NCBI GenBank assembly: GCA_030770535.1
Contig: JASVEC010000043.1
Location: forward strand, 124,001 to 188,000
DNA length: 64,000 nt
Direction: 5' to 3'
Source: Batkoa obscura
Lineage: Eukaryota > Entomophthoromycota > Entomophthoromycetes > Entomophthorales > Batkoaceae
Under the pieces are notes generated by a model. That model ran no database searches and was not told where the DNA came from. It saw nothing but the letters and a program-made list of their open reading frames with translations. Made by a program: the position numbers and the translations under genes. The number at the start of each line of letters is the position of its first letter. Positions within the stretch are counted from its first letter, which is position 1. Shown in pieces: positions 22,613 to 33,700 of this stretch.

Positions 22613-23188
22613 TCAGTCTTCGAATTGGTTCAATAGTTTTTTACATCTTCCTAATAGATCTTTCTAATCGTTATTAGTACCAAATAGATTAATTCCAGGT
22701 ATACCAAAAGCTATGCAAACTGTATAACCAATATACCTTTTATAGATATCCATAATAGTAAGTGAAGTGACTGCGATTGATAATTCATTAGATGCTGAAA
22801 ATAGTTTATTAAGCAATTCGCACAATTTATCAATAACTCTCTTTTCAATAATTCCAATAAATTTCAAAAATAACTCTTAGCAGTTATTTTCATCACTTAA
22901 TACAAAGCTAAGTCTATTAAGTTTAATATCCTTTTTCTCTTCATGATCGGTTCCCATTATTTTTTTACATTTGCCATTATTTAAGTTAATGTGAATACCT
23001 AAACCCTGTAATATAATAATCAAAAGATAGTATAGGCATAAAGAAAGTCCATAATGTCGAGTATAAGCTATATGAATAGCTTCAGTAAAGCCATTTAAGT
23101 TCAAACTACGTGGAACTTGATTAAAAATTAAGATTTTGTTTTTATTAAATGCTTCAAGTTTTTTATCTTTAAAAATGGCATCTTTCTT
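22613..23188 (-). pseudogene. DUF4419-family pseudogene
   Basis: One continuous frame on the minus strand reads through a recognisable DUF4419 core: LNLNGFTEAIHIAYTRHYGL, then LIIILQGLGIHINLNNGKC and DHEEKKDIKL, then FSASNELSIAVTSLTIMDIY and CIAFGIPGINLFGT. Two in-frame stops interrupt it. One is TAA at 22877-22879. The other is TAG at 22661-22663, where family members usually have a Trp codon (GTxxDW). There is no frameshift between the stops, so decay looks recent or the stops are of special origin. Sequence upstream of about 23188 and downstream of 22613 no longer matches. DUF4419 proteins are widespread in fungi and other eukaryotes and their function is unknown. Confidence 0.75.
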
Positions 23189-24283
23189 GATCCTTTATTT
23201 AACTAAACCCTCCATATATGTCAGTTTTTTCAATTTTGATTCCTTTGCTCACTTTATATGCTTTCATGTCCGTTTGTATAATTACTTTCGTAAGTAGTTT
23301 ATCAAAAATAATTTTTTGCAGTTTTCTTTATAGGCTATGGTTTCAAACTGCAGCATCATCAAATTACACTGTAAGAACTTTTAACTGACTTGTTTAGGTA
23401 TCTTTTACAATAGTCAACTTGGCGCCAATGCTCATATAACATTCATTATTATTTCATTGTTTTATGTAATACATATTAGAAATTAAAAAACCAAGCTATG
23501 GAAAAAAACGGCCAATATACAATTCATTTAATATTACATAAAACTAAAAAAGTTTATAAGACTGCTTTAGATGGCAATATACAAAAACTTGTTCTTATTC
23601 GATCACTAATTTTGATAATTTGACCAAATTTTGAGCTTAGAAATTTAAAAAATGTTGAAAGAAAATATTCACGTATTCCTTCTTTCGATTTAGATTATAA
23701 TACTTATACCACAACAACGTTGCTCCTTTTTTGACCCATAACCACGTTTTAAAAACACTCTTTTTCTATGACAATTATAGTAAGTAAAACTTTGGTACTA
23801 ATTTATTGTAAGATATTAATTATTTATAACTGGCTTTGACAGCTAAAGTTTAAAAATAAAACTAAATATTTGTATAAAACTTTATGTACAGTTTTAGGGT
23901 CATAAAGTTAAAAATAAATATAAATCAATAAGTTAGTTATTTATAATGCTAACTTTATATAAACTACTTGGAATCGTTGTTTATACTTAGTGCTTTTAAG
24001 TCAAGCTCATTATGTTTAAGGGATAAGGTCTTAATACAAAAAATTTGACTGGTATTTAAGTACGGTTTTTGTCAATTTTTATAAATAGTCTTATATTTGA
24101 TTACTAAACATGATAAAGTTGCAACTAAGATATATTAATAGAAAACTGAATCGAAACTTTCAAATTTATAAATACATATTTTTTATTTTTAAGATAAATT
24201 TAAAAACCTTAAAATAATACTATATAAACTTAAAATTAAAATTAAAATGCCAGCAAGTACATTAAAACAATTTGAATTTAACC
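23189..24283. other. Intergenic region
   Basis: About 1.1 kb of AT-rich sequence between the DUF4419 pseudogene and the small secreted protein gene. The longest readable frame is about 40 codons at 23499-23630 and is not recognised. No repeat element is seen. Confidence 0.5.
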
Positions 24284-24667
24284 ATGAAATTTCTTGCTTT
24301 AATCCCTCTCTTTGCTATCAAGGTTTATTGCGCCACCACTGCTAACAGTGACTTAAATTCAGTAATCTCCGCCACTAATCAAGTAGATCAAAAAAGTAAC
24401 CGAATGGCTGTAAGTAGCTCCAACAACCAAGAAAAAATCATTGTATCCAATTTAGTAGCCCCATCCAAAGTATCATTAGGTAAGCATGCAGGAATTTACC
24501 GTCTAGGGGTATCCAGTTATCCAGTATGTAAAGAAGGCTTAATGTTTTGTGATTATTACTCTTATGGTTTTTGGACTTGTGCACAAGGTCGATTCGTTTT
24601 TCGTAACTGTGGACCAGGCACTAAATGTGTTCAACATAATGGTAATCTTTACTGTGACTATGCTTAA
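24284..24667 (+). CDS. Small secreted protein with CBM19-like chitin-binding domain
   Basis: A single-exon 127-residue protein. The start ATG at 24284 is followed by a signal peptide (MKFLALIPLFAIKVYCA). Residues about 18-75 are Ser/Asn-rich and probably disordered. The C-terminal 45 residues have six cysteines and the spacing of carbohydrate-binding module 19: YPVCKEGLMFCDYYSYGFWT, then C-AQGRFVFRNC-GPGTKC and NGNLYCDY. CBM19 domains bind chitin and usually hang on chitinases, but here the domain is alone, as in small secreted chitin-binding proteins and effectors. It may coat the cell wall or mask chitin fragments; this is inference. The gene sits directly before the transposon nest at 24776. 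Confidence 0.75.
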   Translation: MKFLALIPLFAIKVYCATTANSDLNSVISATNQVDQKSNRMAVSSSNNQEKIIVSNLVAPSKVSLGKHAGIYRLGVSSYPVCKEGLMFCDYYSYGFWTCAQGRFVFRNCGPGTKCVQHNGNLYCDYA

Positions 24668-24775
24668 CTTACTATTTTCTTTGCACTGTAAAATATTCCC
24701 AGCTTATGTATTAGCTCAAACTATTATTCAATAAACCATCTTGATTATCTACTTTTTTGAAAAGTGTTACTATTT

Positions 24776-25077
24776 GGGGATGTCTAAATTAGTTTCACTT
24801 TTTTAGCCAACTTTTCAATATCTATAATTTAAGAACTTTGCTTAAAATTCTATAAAAATATCGAATTTATTAAAAAGTAAAAGTATCTTAGCAGTTTTAA
24901 ATTATTTTATTATAATATATGTTATAAGTTGACAGAATTTCTATTAAACTTAATAAAAATTACTATACTAGCAAGAATTATACCGATATAGTTTATGCAT
25001 AATATTGATCAAAGCTATAATATGTGAATGAATATATATTTTTATAAAGCTTTATTAAGAAATATTTATCACTAATT
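24776..25077 (-). mobile_element. Left end of an older DNA transposon copy
   Basis: It starts GGGGATGTCTAAATTAGTTT and is alignable with the first 240 bases of the transposon at 25078. It stops abruptly at the AATT target site at 25074-25077 and continues after the inserted copy at 27551. Together they form one older element split by a younger one. The strand is that of the transposase gene. Confidence 0.7.
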
Positions 25078-25682
25078 GGGGTTGTCTGAATTGGTTTCAT
25101 TATTTTATCCAATTTTTGAAAAATTTTGTATTTTAAAAACTTCGCCTAAAATTCTATAAAATCACATCTTTCATTAAAACAAAAGTACCCAAACACAGTT
25201 CTAAATCATTCTATTATAGTCATACTGTAAGTTAGTTGAATTTCTACTAGATCTTAAATACATGTTCTTATAAAGCTTAATTGAGAAATATTTATTATCA
25301 ACTGCTTTATAACCAACATTGTAGATTTATTATCAAATAAATAAACTATTTTAATGTTGTAATTACATTATTAATATATTGCCAAGTTAATAAATAGCTG
25401 CATGGGAGGGAGTGGTCAGCCCCAAAACTATAATTAACCATCCTTATATAGTACAAGTAATAATAGTTTTTACATATTATTACAGTTACTTGTTCTTTGA
25501 CTATTTATTAACTTAGCTATTAATAGCTTAAGTAATCTTGAACATTTAACAATCTATTTCTATCATTCAACAAACTACTTACTTGCTTAGTAAATATCGA
25601 AATTTTTAAATTCTCTGTTATCTTCGTAAGGTAAGCTGGGATCGATCTTTTAATTTTTCTATTTTCTATAGACTCTATAACT

Positions 25683-27335
25683 TTAATTGGGACTATATCG
25701 CTTTTTTTTTGATGTATCAGATACTGGATAACAATGTAGTTTATTGTTATGTTTAATAAAGTGTAAATACTTTTTAATGCCTTGCATCTCTATTATTCTT
25801 TTTGTATTTTTGTTTCTTTTATACTTTTTAAAAATTATATCCGTTTTCCCATTATTAACAGTCGAGTTATTAATTTTATTATGCTCGCAAATAAAAGCCT
25901 CAAATCTTGAAATTAATTGATCGATATCTTCTATTTTACCTAACGCTTCAAAACTACTTTTCCATTTTGAAAAGTTTCCAAAATGCCCATCAACTATACT
26001 TTTTCCATGATGCTCAGCAAAAAAATTAAGATTAACATTCAAACTACTATTTATTTTATGAATTTCTTTAAACATATGGGGATGTATTTTTATATTTAAG
26101 GATTTTATTAATAATTTTTCCGCTCAAATAGTACTTAGAGGATGGAAAAAGTAATGAAACCAAAAAAAACATCACCATATAGTGTAGAAACTCTTGGGAT
26201 CTAAAATGATTTCCTGTATCTGCCCATATATTAATTTTTGTAAGCTTTTTAAATAGAAGCTCTGTAGAGATTAAATCGATTAAACAATCTCCTGCATATG
26301 CTGAATCATGATTCAATATTTCAGATAAATAATCAAAGTAAACTTTGCCTATTGTTTTATCATCTTTTAAATATAATACACCAAAACCTAATACTGATAT
26401 AGCTTGTTTATTATAATGATCTAGATTTATTGAATCTGGTCTTGTTCCTATTTCCATATTTTGTTTAAAATCTAAAATTATTATACAACTTCTATTATTC
26501 AATTTTTTAATAGTTTCATTAAAGGTGTTTTTTTAAGTATCAACACAGAATTTATGTAATTTGTATAATTTTTCTTCTTCGTTGAAAATTTCTTGTATCT
26601 CTGCTTTGTTTTTTGCTGTATTTATTTTATTTTCAAATAACTTTTTTCTAACTGTATACTGGATACATATATTACATAAATCCGTTTTTCTTGCTAGATT
26701 TTTGAAATTACTTGGTATATATTTAAAGAACGTTGACCTAGCTACTGCTTTATCTCTTAGATCATTAAAATATTTACTGTATATCATCCTTCTACTTTTA
26801 TTTAATATATATATATTATCTGATGAATATTTACTGTCATTACTTTTTTATTAAATCTTGATGAAATAGTTGAATCATTTAGTAAATATTGTATGATAGT
26901 TTCAATTTGGTCATCTTTAATTTTTTTTGTATTTTTAATAATAGGTTGTAATGTTGATATTTTATTATTGTTACTTGTTTTTGGATAATCATATTGATTT
27001 CTATTTATATTAAACCCAAAACTCTTACATTCATCAAAAGAATATACTGAAGCTATAGTTGATAATAACGCTATTTGCTGATTTTTGTTTCCTGTTTCCC
27101 TTAAAGCACTAATTTTATGCATTACTTGATTAAGTTTATTATTATTGATAGTAAACTTTGATAATATATCTTTTCTTTGTTTTGTTTTATTATAAAATTC
27201 CATAAACCTTGGGTTGTTATAAGTAGCTCTTAAAATTGACGTAAATGAATTACAATGTTTATATTGTGTACTCCTCCGTATTGTACTGAAATTTTCAAAA
27301 ATTCGATTTCGAAGTTTAGTTATGAAAGTTTGCAT
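25683..27335 (-). pseudogene. Transposase gene of the 2.47-kb element, interrupted
   Basis: Coding blocks in order on the minus strand are 27335-26802, 26787-26533, 26502-26177 and 26076-25683. Block 1 is basic and helical. Block 2 has a Cys/His cluster (DLCNIC...LHKFC) of zinc-ribbon type. Block 3 has IIILDFKQNMEIG, then NHDSAYAGDCLIDLI and NIWADTGNHFRSQEFLHY. Block 4 has NLNFFAEHHGKSIVDGHFG. The Asp in LDF, the Asp in WADTGNHF and the acidic/His-rich HHGKSxxDGHFG motif look like the catalytic core of an RNase H-fold (DDE/D) transposase. Between blocks 2 and 3 there is one in-frame TAA (26533-26535). Between blocks 1 and 2 the frame changes. A MITE lies between blocks 3 and 4, and removing it with one target copy restores an in-frame junction (LHY-MFKEI). 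So the gene is inactive as it stands. DDE assignment is from motif reading only. Confidence 0.65.
26078..26176 (+). mobile_element. MITE copy 13, inside the transposase gene
   Basis: Full-length forward copy flanked by ATAT (26074-26077 and 26177-26180). It splits the transposase coding sequence. The older transposon copy has a MITE at the matching position (28076-28171). Confidence 0.9.
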
Positions 27336-27796
27336 TTTATTTTTATTTCAACAAAAAATAAAGTCAAATAAGTGTATTTATATAATTAGGAGAATTAGCT
27401 ATTTAAGAAAAGGAAACAATTAAAATAAGTTTTAAATAGAGACATTTAATTTTAGACTTTTTAGATTCAACCGTTATATTGAACACAAACTTAAAATTTT
27501 AAATTTGGATTAATTTCTAAGTAGATTCTGAAACCAATTAGAACAGCCCCAATTGCTTTATACTTAGCATTAAAAATTTGCTATTAAGTACATAATTTTA
27601 ATTTTATAATTACGTTATTGGTATATTAGTAATTAATAAATAGCTGCATAGGAGGGAGCAGTTAACTTTAAAACTATAATTAACTACCTTTATATGATAC
27701 AAGCAATATAATAATATTTATTATTTATTATTATAACTAAGGGCTTTTTGACTATTTATTGATTTAGTTATTAGTAATTTAAATAATATTATGTTT

Positions 27797-27884
27797 GGAG
27801 ATGTTTTTTTTGATTTCGTTGCTTCTCTTTTTTTAAGCGCTATTTGAGCGGAAAGATTGTTAGCAAAATTTTTAATACATCTTT
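27797..27884 (-). mobile_element. MITE copy 14
   Basis: Reverse copy with a decayed right end, inserted in the older transposon copy; the matching site near 25540 in the other copy is empty. Confidence 0.8.
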
Positions 27885-28075
27885 ATATCTATAGATAAAA
27901 ATCTCAAATTTCGAAATTAATTAATCAATACCTTTTATCCTGATTAATGCTTTAGAGCTACTTTTTCATTATAAAATATTTTCAAAATATCTATTAGTTA
28001 TACTTTTTCCATAATGCTCATCAAAAAAATTGAGATTAATTTTAAACTTCTGTTTATAAAAAAAATTAAATATAT

Positions 28076-28171
28076 GAGGATGTATTTTTGTGTTTAAGAA
28101 TTTTACTAACAAATTTTCCACTCAAATAGCGTTTAAAAAACGAAAAAATAATGAAACCAAAAAACAGCCCC
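28076..28171 (+). mobile_element. MITE copy 15
   Basis: Forward copy at the position in the older transposon that corresponds to MITE copy 13. A 76-codon open frame over it is a by-product. Confidence 0.85.
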
Positions 28172-28328
28172 ATACAAATAATATAAAAACTTTAGAAGTT
28201 TTAGACAACTTCTTATATTTGCTTATATATGCTTATATATTACTTTTTATAAATTTTTTAAATAAAAGCTTTTTAGATATTGAATTGATTAAACACTTTT
28301 TTGCATATACTAAGGCATAATTTAATAT

Positions 28329-28425
28329 GGGGATGTATTTTTTTGTTTAAGAATTTTACTAATAATTTTTCCACTCAAATAGCGCTTAAAAGGTGGAAAA
28401 AGTACTGAAGACAAAAAACATTCCT
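28329..28425 (+). mobile_element. MITE copy 16
   Basis: Forward copy private to the older transposon; the matching site near 26318 is empty. Flanks ATAT and ATGT are consistent with a 4-bp duplication. Confidence 0.85.
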
Positions 28426-28459
28426 ATGTTTTAAATAAATAATCAAAGTAAACTTTATC

Positions 28460-28859
28460 TGTGAAATATCGCTTTGTCAGTCCCATGGTTAATTATTTTG
28501 ATTTGTTATGAGAATTTCTAGTTCCACCCAAAAGAATATTATCTTCTCATTTTGATACTTATACCTTTCAGAGTATAAAAGAGTTTACAGAGTATAATAG
28601 TTCGAGGCTTTTTAACTGAATTAATTCCTGATATCTCGAACATTTAATAAAGCCACTAAGTTTTCTTAATAGTATTTTACATAGATTTTACATTAGTATT
28701 GTCTATTCTATTTGTGTTATATAGCTTGTAACCTATTACGTGCTATTCCTCATAACCCAAGTCTATCTTAGTCACATCAACTAAGACCTTTCGACTTATA
28801 GTGTAGTCAACCCAGCAATAGCTGTTCTTGACTCCAAACCCTGAGTACCAGATTTCACA
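28460..28859 (+). mobile_element. TG...CA element, 400 bp (probable solo LTR)
   Basis: It begins TGTGAAATATCG and ends CAGATTTCACA (8-bp inverted ends) and is flanked by a perfect duplication TATC (28456-28459 and 28860-28863). The related transposon copy at about 26349 shows the empty site. It has a TATAAAAG-like box about 110 bases in. No coding capacity. It lacks an internal block of about 60 bases found in the copies at 2999 and 3263. It is younger than the decayed transposon it sits in. Confidence 0.75.
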
Positions 28860-29074
28860 TATCTATTGTTTTATTAATTTAAGTATAAAAGACCAAACTT
28901 TAGTATTAACATAACCTGCTTGGTATAGTGTTCTAGGTTTATTAAATCTGTTTTTATTCTTATTTCTATATTTTATTTAAAGCTTGAAATTATTACATAA
29001 CTTTTATTTTTATTTTTATTTTTATTTTCAAACCTTTTTTTTAAACTAATTCTAATCCTAACTTATTTCTTTTA

Positions 29075-29109
29075 TTTAAATAGCATTTGAAAAATAAAAA
29101 AACATCCCC
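29075..29109 (+). mobile_element. MITE fragment 17 (right end only)
   Basis: Only the right third of a forward copy (AAATAGCATTTGAAAAAT to ACATCCCC) is visible. Confidence 0.55.
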
Positions 29110-29130
29110 AAATAAACTTTTTAATTAAAT

Positions 29131-29222
29131 GAGGGTTTTGGTTTCATTACTTTTCAATCTTTTAAGCACTATTTGAGCGGAAAGGCTATCACCAAAATCC
29201 TTAGACAAAAAAATATATCCCT
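29131..29222 (-). mobile_element. MITE copy 18
   Basis: Reverse copy with a perfect AAAT duplication (29127-29130 and 29223-29226). Confidence 0.85.
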
Positions 29223-29405
29223 AAATACTATTTTTATTAAAAAAACATATAAGCCCATATTATTAGTTTTTTCTTTAAAAGGTTATTTATATACAAATTA
29301 GAAACTGATTTTATAAGTAAAAGCTATAAAAAAATAATTTAATGCTTAAACTTATTTTTGATCAAAATTAATAATTTATTTAATGCTTTTATATTAACTT
29401 TATTT

Positions 29406-29504
29406 GGAGGCGTTTTTTTTGGCTTCATTATTTTTTCCATCTTTTAAGCGCTATTTGAGTAGAAAAATTGTTAGTGAAATTCTCAAATACAAAAATATAT
29501 CCCC
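29406..29504 (-). mobile_element. MITE copy 19
   Basis: Full-length reverse copy (GGAGGCG... to ...ATATCCCC) with a perfect ATTT duplication (29402-29405 and 29505-29508). Confidence 0.9.
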
Positions 29505-29629
29505 ATTTATTTATAATATTTTATTTATTTATGATTAAAAATTAAAACAAGATGATTAAAACAAAGATCTTTATATTTATTTTATATCTGAATAAAAATC
29601 AATTTAATTAATCTTAACTTATAATACAT

Positions 29630-29726
29630 GGGGATGTGTTTTTTTGTTTAAGAATTTTACTACAATCTTTCCACTCAAATAGCGCTTAAAAAATGGAAAA
29701 ATAATGAAACTAAAAAAAACAGCCCC
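29630..29726 (+). mobile_element. MITE copy 20
   Basis: Full-length forward copy; flanks ACAT and ATAT. Confidence 0.85.
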
Positions 29727-30750
29727 ATATTTTGATAAAGTTCATCTTTTAAATTTTAACTTTTTCAATACTGCCAATTATTAGAAAAGTCTATTTTAAT
29801 ATTTGAAAGCATAAACATTATTACTATACATTTATCAGCAGTTTGTAAATACTTTCAGTCAACATTAGCTAGCATTTTTTATTGAGTTTTTGTAAACTCA
29901 TTAGCTTTATTTTTGATCTTACTGCTATTAGTTTTTTATAACTAATAAAATTTAATAAAAGTTGAATATTTCAATTATTTATTTTATGCAAAATTAATAT
30001 TTTTTTATAATCAATCTAGTTTAATCTAGTTTTTTAAATATTTAATTTAAAAACTGAACAAAACTAAAACATTCCTGTTCCTAAATTAAGTTCTCAAAGT
30101 TTAAAAATTAATCAATTTTATTCTTTATGGAGATATTTTAAACCAATGGAATAAGTTTTAATAATGAAATGGACTTTAAAAATTTTATGAAAGTTTCTCC
30201 AAAAATTGAATTTTGATATTACCCAATCATCGATGACTAGTTATTGTTGTTAAACTAGTTGGCTTTATTATTTCAATTTATTCTTAGAAAAATAAAGATA
30301 AAAAATAGTTTATTAGCAAGATTTATGTCCGCTTTGATGTTTTTATCGTATTTCCACTGTAAGGTTCATTGTATATTTTATAAACAATTCTAATGAATGA
30401 TTGTAGTTCATTAATTATACTATTATTTATTTTTAAAAATGAAATATTTAATTGTTGATAACTAATAACTATCAATAAACTAACTATTAAGCCACTAAAG
30501 CTAAAGAATCCAAAAATGCAAACCTAAAAGTGTGGATTAAATATTAAGATTTCGATTTTGATTGGTTAAAATTAAATTAAAAATCTAACAATAACTTAAA
30601 CTGAGGTGACAAGAATAATATAAAATCGTGAAAGTTCCATTTGTAAAAAAAATTGAATCCTTTTTTATTCATATTATTTTAAAAAATTCTATTTTTTACC
30701 CTTTTTCCCATTTAGTTTCATTTATTTAGATTATTGTGCTATCGATTTCA
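29727..30750. other. Upstream intergenic region of the BAR-protein gene
   Basis: About 1 kb of AT-rich sequence with no repeat element and no gene. The last 150 bases must hold the promoter of the large gene at 30751; T-rich tracts are visible at 30655-30720. Confidence 0.5.
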
Positions 30751-33700
30751 ATGAGTTACAAAGGTTTTAATTTTTCTTCATTTACTCGTTCACTTAATGG
30801 TTTTCAAGTAACTTTATTAGTAAAGCTAAAAAAAAGAATATTAACATTGAACCTTTAATTAGTGGTCCAAACCGGCTACAGTTGCTGAAGAACCAGTGGA
30901 AAAACTGGACCATCCTAAAATCTATAAAGATTTATTAACCCGGGTGACTGTATTAAAGCAAGTACAAATTAATTTAGTCAAAATCACCAAAGAAGCTTTT
31001 CCAGGTTGTAAAAAAGAAAATGAACAATTAACTTTTGTTAAAGAATCCATTAATTCGATTTCAAATTCCATTACCAATTCTTTAGCTTCCAATTCTTCCA
31101 ATTCGAATCATCAATCAAAAGGCAGTGTTTCTTCAATTGCTTCAAATCGACCACGATCCCATTCCAAAAGTAACTCTTTAAACTCGGAGCCCATTGACCA
31201 TCCTACTGCGTATCATACAATGGCTTTAGCATTCGTTGATTGTGGACTCGATGTTGGCGTAGAAGAGTCTTTAGGTAAACTATTTTACAATATTTTAATT
31301 GATATTCATATTAAAACTTCATTTATTAGGTGCTGCATTATATAAAGTAGCTACTATTCAACAAAAGATTGGGGATGCTCTTATTACTATGGTAACATCA
31401 ATGTTGATTTCAATTTTATTTATTTTATTATTATTAGGAATCCATATTAACTAAAAACTTTATTGAACCATTGTTAATTAATATTGAAACAAATATTAAA
31501 TTTATTGAAGTAATAATGTTGTTATTTGTTTATTATTTGTTTATTAATATATTACTTTTTTATTATAGAAAACTTGTACAGATGTAGATAATGCTTTAAT
31601 TTCACTTAATAATGTAAAACTTAGATGTAATAATAGTGGTGATAACCCAAGCGACGAGGTAAAACAAGATTAACAGATAATGTTTGACAAGTAATTAATA
31701 ACTTTTTGTTAGCTTAAATCGGAACTCACCATATGTGAAGAAAATTATACAAAAGTATTAGATATGGCTACCCACTTAATGAAGAATGTAATTGATTCTC
31801 CAGAAACTATCCAACGTTTGTTAGAATTAATAACTTCTCAGATGGGGTATCATAAAGAAGCATTCCAATTATTGTCGGATATTTTGCCTCAATTAAATGA
31901 TATGGTTGCTACTCAAGAATTACTTCATAATGAAAAAGATTCTTCTAATTCGGATAGTGATTCAAATAATAAAAAGGAGCTTAATCATGTGTATGATCCA
32001 AATGTACCAGATGATACATTGACCAAGTCAGTAGAAAACAAATCAATAGCAAATGAGATTGATACTGATAATAAGCAAGAAGATTCAGCTTACCAACAAT
32101 CAATTAATCTTAATATTAATTCAACTCTAAATGAAAGAGAACCATCTATATTATCTAACAATTCACTTGAGCCATCTAAACCAGAAATCAATGTTATTGA
32201 ACCATCCTTTAATGCTTCAGCTGCCCCTTACTTTAATCCATTTTCACAAGCGACTACTTCTACTGAAGCAGTTCATACTATTGCGCATGATTCTAGTTCC
32301 GAACATTTAAGTTCTGATTTGATTGAAGATAGTGAACCACGTCATATCTTTATACCAGATATATTAAAATCAGCAACTCCTTCTATAATGGATCAATCTG
32401 AACCTGAATATGCATCTTCCAATATTGAAGAAAGTCGAGAATTCTATAAAAATGAAGTAGATGAAGATAGTAAAGATCAATATTCAACAAAAGTAACAAA
32501 TTTTAACAGAGAATTAATTCGAGACTCAAATGAAAATTTGATCCATCAATTTTCGAATTTATCTGGTACACCAGATCTTACTGTAGATTTAGATCGTTCC
32601 CTTAGTAATGATCAAAGTAGTATTAATAATTATCATTCTATTGAAGCAGAATCTTCTTCTTTACAAACTTCTAGTTTACCAATGTTAAATGAACCTACTA
32701 CTAATGATATTATTTTAGAAGAAGTCAGTTTACCTGAATCTACTTTTAATAATTCAATAGAAATGGAAGTACCTACTTGTTTTATGGAAAGTTCAACGCC
32801 ATTTGAGTCATTACAAGTAGATGAAGTTGAAGATCAAGATGATGCTATGGAAACTAAAGAAGGTGAAGTTGATTTAGAATCATTTGCTGAAGAAAAGGAA
32901 ATTTTTGAAGATATTCTTCCACCTTTTGAAACCAATCAAGTTGAAGAAGAACCAATCATTGAAAACAAAACCAAGGCAAACGATATTGATTTGCATTCTT
33001 TTACCGAACAGATGTTAGAATTTAAATCTTTCCCTAAGGAAAGTGAAACTTCTCTTGCAGTTGTTATACCAGAAAAGATCAAAGGAGATGAAGAAGGAGT
33101 TCAAGCCATTGAAAAATCCGTAGAAGATAAAGAAAATGATTTAAATTCCATTACTGAAGACCAACCTACTTTTGGTAACATCTTTGAAGAAAGCGAAATT
33201 GTCCTTCCAACCTTTGAAGCAGAGCAAACCGAAGAAGATCAAGTAGAACAAAATATTAAAGTATCTGTTGAAGGTAATGAAGTTGCATTAGATTCTATCA
33301 TTGAAGGAAGTGGAGCGTTTAAACCTACCTCTGATGCTCTTAAAGCTCCCTTCCCAACGTTTGAAGTTGAAGAAGATGAGAAAGAAATAATTGAACATGA
33401 ATTTAAAAATAATGAAGTTTCTTTAGATTCATTTGAAGAAAAACAAGATTCTAAACTCACTATTAAGGAAGCTGAAAGTGCCCTTCCAGTCTTTGAAACT
33501 GAAGAAGTTAAAGATGGAAAAATCATTGAAAGATCCATTGAAAATAATGATATCATTTTAAACTCCCTTATTGAAGAAAAAGAAATCTCTGAATCAATTA
33601 GCGAAGAAGCACTCATTACTCAATTAGAAAAAACAATTGAAAATGGCGAAAGTCCCACCTTCGATAGCCAATTAATAACTGAAGAAGATGAGGAATCTTC

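Larger units (their letters stand above)
25078..27550 (-). mobile_element. 2.47-kb DNA transposon with inverted termini and 4-bp target duplication
   Basis: Left terminus GGGGTTGTCTGAATTGGTTT and right terminus (complement) GGGGCTGTTCTAATTGGTTT match at 16 of 20 positions, and the next two bases (CA) also match. The element is flanked by a perfect duplication AATT (25074-25077 and 27551-27554). The interior carries a decayed transposase gene on the minus strand (25683-27335) and one MITE (26078-26176). It is inserted inside an older member of its own family. The termini closely resemble those of the MITE family in this window (GGGG.TGT then TTGGTTTCATTA). The superfamily is not assigned: 4-bp duplications and GGGG ends do not fit TA-duplicating mariner, TTAA piggyBac, or 8-bp hAT elements. 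Confidence 0.8.
27551..28990 (-). mobile_element. Remainder of the older DNA transposon copy, heavily decayed
   Basis: From AATTGCTTTATA onward this stretch aligns in order with 25310-26490 of the intact-length copy: TAATAAATAGCTGCAT(A/G)GGA, the AATTAATxxATC block (27915 against 25915), the MITE site, GATTAAACA near 28290 against 26280, and ATAATCAAAGTAAAC at 28440 against 26330. It has gained two private MITEs (27797 and 28329) and a 400-bp TG...CA element (28460-28859). Similarity fades after about 28990; no right terminus was found. Confidence 0.7.

Noticed and set aside
25078-27550. Possible Polinton or other virus-like element
   Set aside because: Only 2.5 kb long, with a single transposase-like gene and no sign of polymerase, capsid or envelope genes.
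28090-28320. 76-codon open frame (+)
   Set aside because: It runs through MITE copy 15 into decayed transposon sequence whose real coding strand is the opposite one.
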